Shown: one piece after another, positions 31,887 through 34,949 of the stretch
Layout: every line of letters starts with the position of its first letter
Position numbering within the stretch: the stretch's first letter is position 1
NCBI GenBank assembly: GCA_902796595.1
Contig: CADBPM010000088.1
Span: 1 to 34,949 of the forward strand
Reading direction: 5' to 3'
DNA from: an uncultured Lachnospiraceae bacterium
GTDB taxonomy: Bacteria; Bacillota; Clostridia; Lachnospirales; Lachnospiraceae
Length of the DNA: 34,949 nucleotides
Notes under the pieces: generated by a model
Databases searched by the model: none
Told to the model about the DNA's origin: nothing
What the model saw: the letters and a program-made list of their open reading frames with translations, nothing else
Translations under genes and position numbers: made by a program

Positions 31887-32699
31887 ATGCAATATCCAAA
31901 GCCATTGTCTGAAAAGACTATAAATAAAAAATATGAAGAACTTGGTCTTAGCGAGGAGCAGGTTGAGTATGTCCACGATTTTACACTTGCATGTGTAAAT
32001 TTATACGGAGTTGCCTATGCAGCCGATATCTGGGACATCTACAGGGAACTTTCGGGACGTATCACGACACCGGTGCTTCACAGAAAAGATATGTACGGTG
32101 CTTTTGATATCATGAGAAGAGAAGAAGTGCCATACCTCGTTCTTGAGAACAGCGAAGTTTTTGAAGGCGCAGAAGATACCGAAGGTGACAGGCTTATTGT
32201 CGCAAGAGAGCTTGCCGGCACAGGCCGCAACAAGTATGATAGGGTTCTTGACCTTCTCATGTCTTTACATGATGTAGATTACTTTGTTCCGGATGATCTT
32301 GTTTCATACAGCAATATGCCAGCATGCAAGGAAGAGAGGATGCTTGTCAATACACTCTCATCACTCAAGGTTAATGTTAAAAATGAAATTGATACAGATG
32401 GCAATACCTTGGCTCGCAAGCACTACGGCGAGAAGCTTGGAGATTTTGTTCTTACAGATGAAACAAAGGTTGCAGCAAGCGAGATCTACGATCTCTTTAA
32501 GTTAGATATTCAAATAGGAAAAGTCAGTATAGATGAAGCAGCGCAGAGAGTTTTCAATACACTTGCACTTATCGGAGTTATGCTTACCCAATCTCAGGCT
32601 GACCACATTGCTGCAAGGATATCCAATATGATCAACAACATTCATACATGGAATCTGTGCGGTTGGACTATCAACGAACTTCACAGCCTTAATTCATGA
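31887..32699 (+). CDS. hypothetical protein (270 aa), strongly promoted
   Basis: I do not recognise this protein. It is soluble, acidic and mostly helical, with no signal peptide or membrane span. The N-terminal ~60 residues form helices (EEQVEYVHDFTLACVNLYGV region), followed by a possible winged-helix-like part (HRKDMYGAFDIMRREEVPYLVLE), a central helical region and a C-terminal hydrophobic helix containing ALIGVMLTQSQADHI. Two tryptophans close the protein near NLCGWTINELHS. TAGGAG precedes the ATG. It is a single-gene unit between a perfect-consensus promoter and a terminator, which suggests strong, constitutive expression and an everyday cytoplasmic role. Confidence 0.8.
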   Translation: MQYPKPLSEKTINKKYEELGLSEEQVEYVHDFTLACVNLYGVAYAADIWDIYRELSGRITTPVLHRKDMYGAFDIMRREEVPYLVLENSEVFEGAEDTEGDRLIVARELAGTGRNKYDRVLDLLMSLHDVDYFVPDDLVSYSNMPACKEERMLVNTLSSLKVNVKNEIDTDGNTLARKHYGEKLGDFVLTDETKVAASEIYDLFKLDIQIGKVSIDEAAQRVFNTLALIGVMLTQSQADHIAARISNMINNIHTWNLCGWTINELHSLNS

Positions 32700-32747
32700 T
32701 TTTATGATACAAGGGTCAAAAGTCCAATTATATTACAAACTATAATA

Positions 32748-32776
32748 AAAGCGACCATTCAGGTCGCTTTTTCTTT
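32748..32776 (+). terminator. intrinsic terminator upstream of mntP
   Basis: A perfect 9-bp stem AAAGCGACC/GGTCGCTTT (32748-32756 with 32762-32770), 5-nt loop, then TTCTTT. It ends only 12 bp before the mntP ATG, so it could also sit in the mntP leader. Confidence 0.8.
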
Positions 32777-32787
32777 GAGGTGTTTTA

Positions 32788-33369
32788 ATGAACTATGTCT
32801 TTTTTTTAAATAGTGCCATGCTTGGTATCGGACTTGCCATGGATGCTTTTTCTGTTTCATGTGCAAATGGATTGAATGAACCGGAAATGAAGCTAAGGAG
32901 AATGTCATTTATTGCGGGCGTGTATGCCCTTTTTCAGTTTGGCATGCCTATGATCGGCTGGATATGTGTTCACAGCATAACAGAATATTTTACAGCTTTT
33001 CAAAAATTCATTCCATGGATCGCGCTTGTTTTACTGCTATATATAGGCGGCAAGATGCTTGTTGATGGTATAAGGGGTGGCGATGTAGAATCGGAAGAAG
33101 TGAAGAAACTTACATTTACAGCTCTTATGATACAGGGAGTTGCAACCTCCATAGATGCTCTTTCAGTAGGCTTTACTATAGCGGGATACAACCTTGTTAT
33201 GGCTATAGTTTCCTGTCTTGTAATCGGCATAGAGACTTTCTTTATCTGCCTTGGCGGTCTGCTTATCGGAAAGAAAGTAGGCACGAAGCTCGCAGGAAAA
33301 GCTTCGATACTTGGTGGTATAATTTTAATTGCTATAGGAATTGAGATTTTTGTGAGCGGAGCCTTTTAG
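32788..33369 (+). CDS. mntP: manganese efflux pump MntP
   Basis: MntP exports excess Mn2+. The 193-residue protein has six membrane spans in two repeats, each with the signature acidic residue: GLAMDAFSVSCANGL near the N-terminus and GVATSIDALSVGFTIAG in the second half. GAGGTG lies 7 nt before ATG 32788. The 88-bp gap upstream is mostly a terminator, so no room exists for the Mn riboswitch (yybP-ykoY) often found before mntP. No clear promoter was found apart from a TATAAT at 32741, without a good -35. Confidence 0.94.
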   Translation: MNYVFFLNSAMLGIGLAMDAFSVSCANGLNEPEMKLRRMSFIAGVYALFQFGMPMIGWICVHSITEYFTAFQKFIPWIALVLLLYIGGKMLVDGIRGGDVESEEVKKLTFTALMIQGVATSIDALSVGFTIAGYNLVMAIVSCLVIGIETFFICLGGLLIGKKVGTKLAGKASILGGIILIAIGIEIFVSGAF

Positions 33370-33402
33370 ATGGAAGCTATAATTTACACTATACAGTATC
33401 AT

Positions 33403-33433
33403 AAAAAGATCGGAGTTTTCTTCGGTCTTTTTT
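33403..33433 (+). terminator. intrinsic terminator of mntP
   Basis: A 10-bp stem AAAAAGATCG/CGGTCTTTTT (one T-G pair; 33403-33412 with 33423-33432) ends in T6; it may function in both directions. Confidence 0.85.
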
Positions 33434-33516
33434 AAGTTGGGGCACAAAAATCAATACAAGAAAATTTATAAAGTTTTCTATTGGGTTACAAAATTAAGAA
33501 TAATAAAGAAAAATTT

Positions 33517-33575
33517 AAAAAAAAAAAAACAGAACGTTAAAAAAGCTTAAAACGAATATATGATAATATCATTAT
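33517..33575 (+). promoter_or_regulatory. A-tract and promoter candidate for the surface protein
   Basis: A run of 13 A (33517-33529) lies upstream of TTAAAA (33547-33552), 17-bp spacer, CATTAT (33570-33575). Each hexamer matches only four of six bases, but the A-tract could act as an UP element. The 33434-33688 gap otherwise holds the hairpin at 33637. Confidence 0.35.
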
Positions 33576-33636
33576 TGTAAGGTACCTTTACACATTCTTA
33601 ACTATTGTCGGTCTCATATATGTTTGCGAGGCTATA

Positions 33637-33666
33637 GCAGGAAGACAGGGTTATCCTGTTTCCTGC
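33637..33666 (+). other. strong hairpin in the surface-protein leader
   Basis: GCAGGAAGACAGG (33637-33649) pairs with CCTGTTTCCTGC (33655-33666), 12 bp with a single bulged G, around a GTTAT loop. It lies ~7 nt before the ribosome binding site (AGAAAGG) and has no T-tract. Confidence 0.6.
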
Positions 33667-33688
33667 CACTTACAGAAAGGATTGTCAA

Positions 33689-34949
33689 ATGAAAAAAAAG
33701 AGGATGAAAAAACTTTTAGCATGCGTGGTCACCTTTGCAATGGTGGTTTCACTCATGACATTGGCTCCTTCTCCTGTGGCAGCTGTCACAAAGAAGGCTG
33801 CTCTTACTTATTCGAAATCAGTCGAGACAGGTAAGACTGCAACTGTAAAGATTACAAATCTTAAGAAGAATCAGTATGCAAAGGTTTCCGTATCTGGAAG
33901 TGCAAAGGAATCTGTTGTAATAAAGAACGGAAACAAGAAGGTTACTGCTTCTACCAAAATTAAAGGAACCGGAAAGACCATAAGTCTCAAGGTTACAAAC
34001 AATGCAGAAGCAGGAAAGACATATAAGCTTTCCTTAAAGGCTTATGACAGCAAGGATAACAAGCTGTCTTCTTATACAACAAAAGCTATTGATATAAAGG
34101 CTGTTACAGGTGCGTATGAGCTGGTTGCAACTCAGAGCGAGCTTAATGCAGCCCTGAAGAATGTTGCAAGTGGAACGATCACCATTCTTACCATTGATAA
34201 GGTAGATCTTACAATACCTGAGGGAAATTATCCTGGTATAGACCTTGTTGTAAATGCTCCTGAGGCAGATATAAGCAACAAAGGTGTATTCAAGTCCATA
34301 ACCATAAAGAAGATCGCTGCAAATACCTGGCGTGAATTTGCTAAGGGAAATAGCTTTGATATGGCCGCAACTACAGGCAGGATAATAGCAGAAAACGGTG
34401 CTTCTATAAAGAGTCTTGTTGTCACAGCCAACAATAGTGCAGTAGTTGTTGAGGCAAACGGAACTATAGGTAATGTCGTAGTACAGAATCAGACATTGAT
34501 CACTCTTACGGTAAACACTGATACTGCTCCTAAGGTAGAGCTCAAAGGCAAGACAAATATCAAGATTGACGGTACTTCAAAGACAAAGGTTCCTATAACC
34601 GTAGAGGCAGCTGAATCAAAAGTAGAAGCAAGTGTGCCTCTTGCCCTCACAACCGAGACAAAGACAGAGGTAGTTCTTAAGGAAGGTTCGGAGGGAACTA
34701 CCACGAAGGTTGAGACAAGTGAGGAAGTTCTCATAAAGAACGAGACAGATACACCTGTGATCGCTACAACAGAAACAGGCGAGACAAAGCTTGTAGATAA
34801 TACAACTGTTACTATCAATGCGCCTGAAACACCTGCACCTGTAGTATCAGTGGAACCATCAGCATCACCGGTAGCATCAGAGGAACCTGCAGTAATGCCT
34901 ATAGAACAGGCGACAGTATCGGAGACACCTTCAGCACATCAGCAACCGA
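33689..34949 (+). CDS. secreted cell-surface protein (5' part; runs off the window)
   Basis: The frame from ATG 33689 is open for 420 codons to the window edge. AAAGG lies 7 nt upstream. The N-terminus is a typical Gram-positive signal peptide: a basic start (MKKKRMKK), a hydrophobic core (about 9-26) and a likely cleavage after VAA at 32. A Lys/Ser/Thr/Gly-rich beta domain follows (about 35-145). The next part (about 146-300) has repeated short strands such as GRIIAENGASIKSLVV and TIGNVVVQN, as in surface beta-helix proteins. Then comes a Thr/Glu/Lys-rich stretch and, from about 385, a Pro/Ser/Ala/Glu/Val linker (APVVSVEPSASPVASEEP). Such linkers usually join a surface domain to an anchor, which would be beyond the edge. 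I do not recognise the family. Confidence 0.85.
   Translation, partial: MKKKRMKKLLACVVTFAMVVSLMTLAPSPVAAVTKKAALTYSKSVETGKTATVKITNLKKNQYAKVSVSGSAKESVVIKNGNKKVTASTKIKGTGKTISLKVTNNAEAGKTYKLSLKAYDSKDNKLSSYTTKAIDIKAVTGAYELVATQSELNAALKNVASGTITILTIDKVDLTIPEGNYPGIDLVVNAPEADISNKGVFKSITIKKIAANTWREFAKGNSFDMAATTGRIIAENGASIKSLVVTANNSAVVVEANGTIGNVVVQNQTLITLTVNTDTAPKVELKGKTNIKIDGTSKTKVPITVEAAESKVEASVPLALTTETKTEVVLKEGSEGTTTKVETSEEVLIKNETDTPVIATTETGETKLVDNTTVTINAPETPAPVVSVEPSASPVASEEPAVMPIEQATVSETPSAHQQP

Noticed and set aside
32700..32787. Mn-sensing riboswitch (yybP-ykoY) upstream of mntP
   Set aside because: The gap is 88 bp and mostly filled by a simple 9-bp terminator hairpin; the multi-helix fold does not fit.
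33576..33688. Cyclic di-GMP or other known riboswitch before the surface protein
   Set aside because: Only one bulged hairpin is evident and I could not match the conserved bases of known classes.

Overview
The window looks like a chromosomal segment of an anaerobic, low-to-mid GC Firmicute of the family Lachnospiraceae, most likely a rumen or gut Butyrivibrio/Pseudobutyrivibrio-type organism. This is inferred from gene content and style: strong AGGAGG-type ribosome binding sites, sigma-A promoters, a class 1B dihydroorotate dehydrogenase with PyrK, a long-form PyrF, a degenerate EF-G paralogue, and an Ech-type energy-converting [NiFe] hydrogenase, which rumen butyrivibrios are known to carry. 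No phage, integrase, transposase or CRISPR array is visible. Nearly all genes are housekeeping or energy metabolism.

Layout. (1) 1-1890: a 53-residue membrane microprotein and an HtrA/DegP-type surface protease preceded by 11-bp-period direct repeats. (2) 1937-3223: a tRNA-Gly(GCC) gene with its own promoter and terminator, followed by a 5'-truncated and frameshifted ABC exporter remnant. (3) 3276-7380: pyrimidine operon pyrC-pyrF-pyrK-pyrD, ending in a perfect inverted repeat shared with the convergent hypA. (4) 7370-17768: a complete Ech hydrogenase operon echABCDEF joined to the maturation genes hypF-hypC-hypD-hypE, with hypA divergent on the other strand. hypB is not in the window. (5) 17777-18563: pyrE, so the hydrogenase block sits between pyrD and pyrE. 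(6) 18693-19721: a ParA/MinD-like protein whose Walker A lysines are gone, behind a structured leader.

(7) 19736-23949, minus strand: one operon read as aroF (DAHP synthase)-tyrA-lipid kinase-queA from a near-consensus promoter flanked by an inverted repeat. (8) 24020-29363: an EF-G-like GTPase with three altered GTPase motifs, a barstar-like orphan, a YqeG-type HAD phosphatase, then aroE-aroD-aroK. Shikimate-pathway genes therefore flank the EF-G-like gene on both sides. (9) 29343-33369: efp, a TetR regulator with a small membrane protein, a YgjV-like membrane protein, an unrecognised 270-residue protein behind a perfect-consensus promoter, and the manganese exporter mntP. (10) 33403-34949: a structured, A-rich leader and the 5' part of a secreted surface protein that runs off the window.

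How the genes work together. Ech would reoxidise reduced ferredoxin, make H2 and pump ions. HypF/C/D/E build the Fe(CN)2CO group and HypA (with a HypB encoded elsewhere) inserts nickel. The pyr genes make UMP and feed electrons into NAD through PyrD/PyrK. The aro/tyr genes make chorismate and tyrosine precursors. The most notable observations are the hydrogenase island inside the pyr cluster, the oppositely charged C-terminal tails on EchD and EchF, the lysine-less ParA-like protein with a possible RNA switch, the orphan barstar-like gene, and a recurring pattern of short tight hairpins in 5' leaders.
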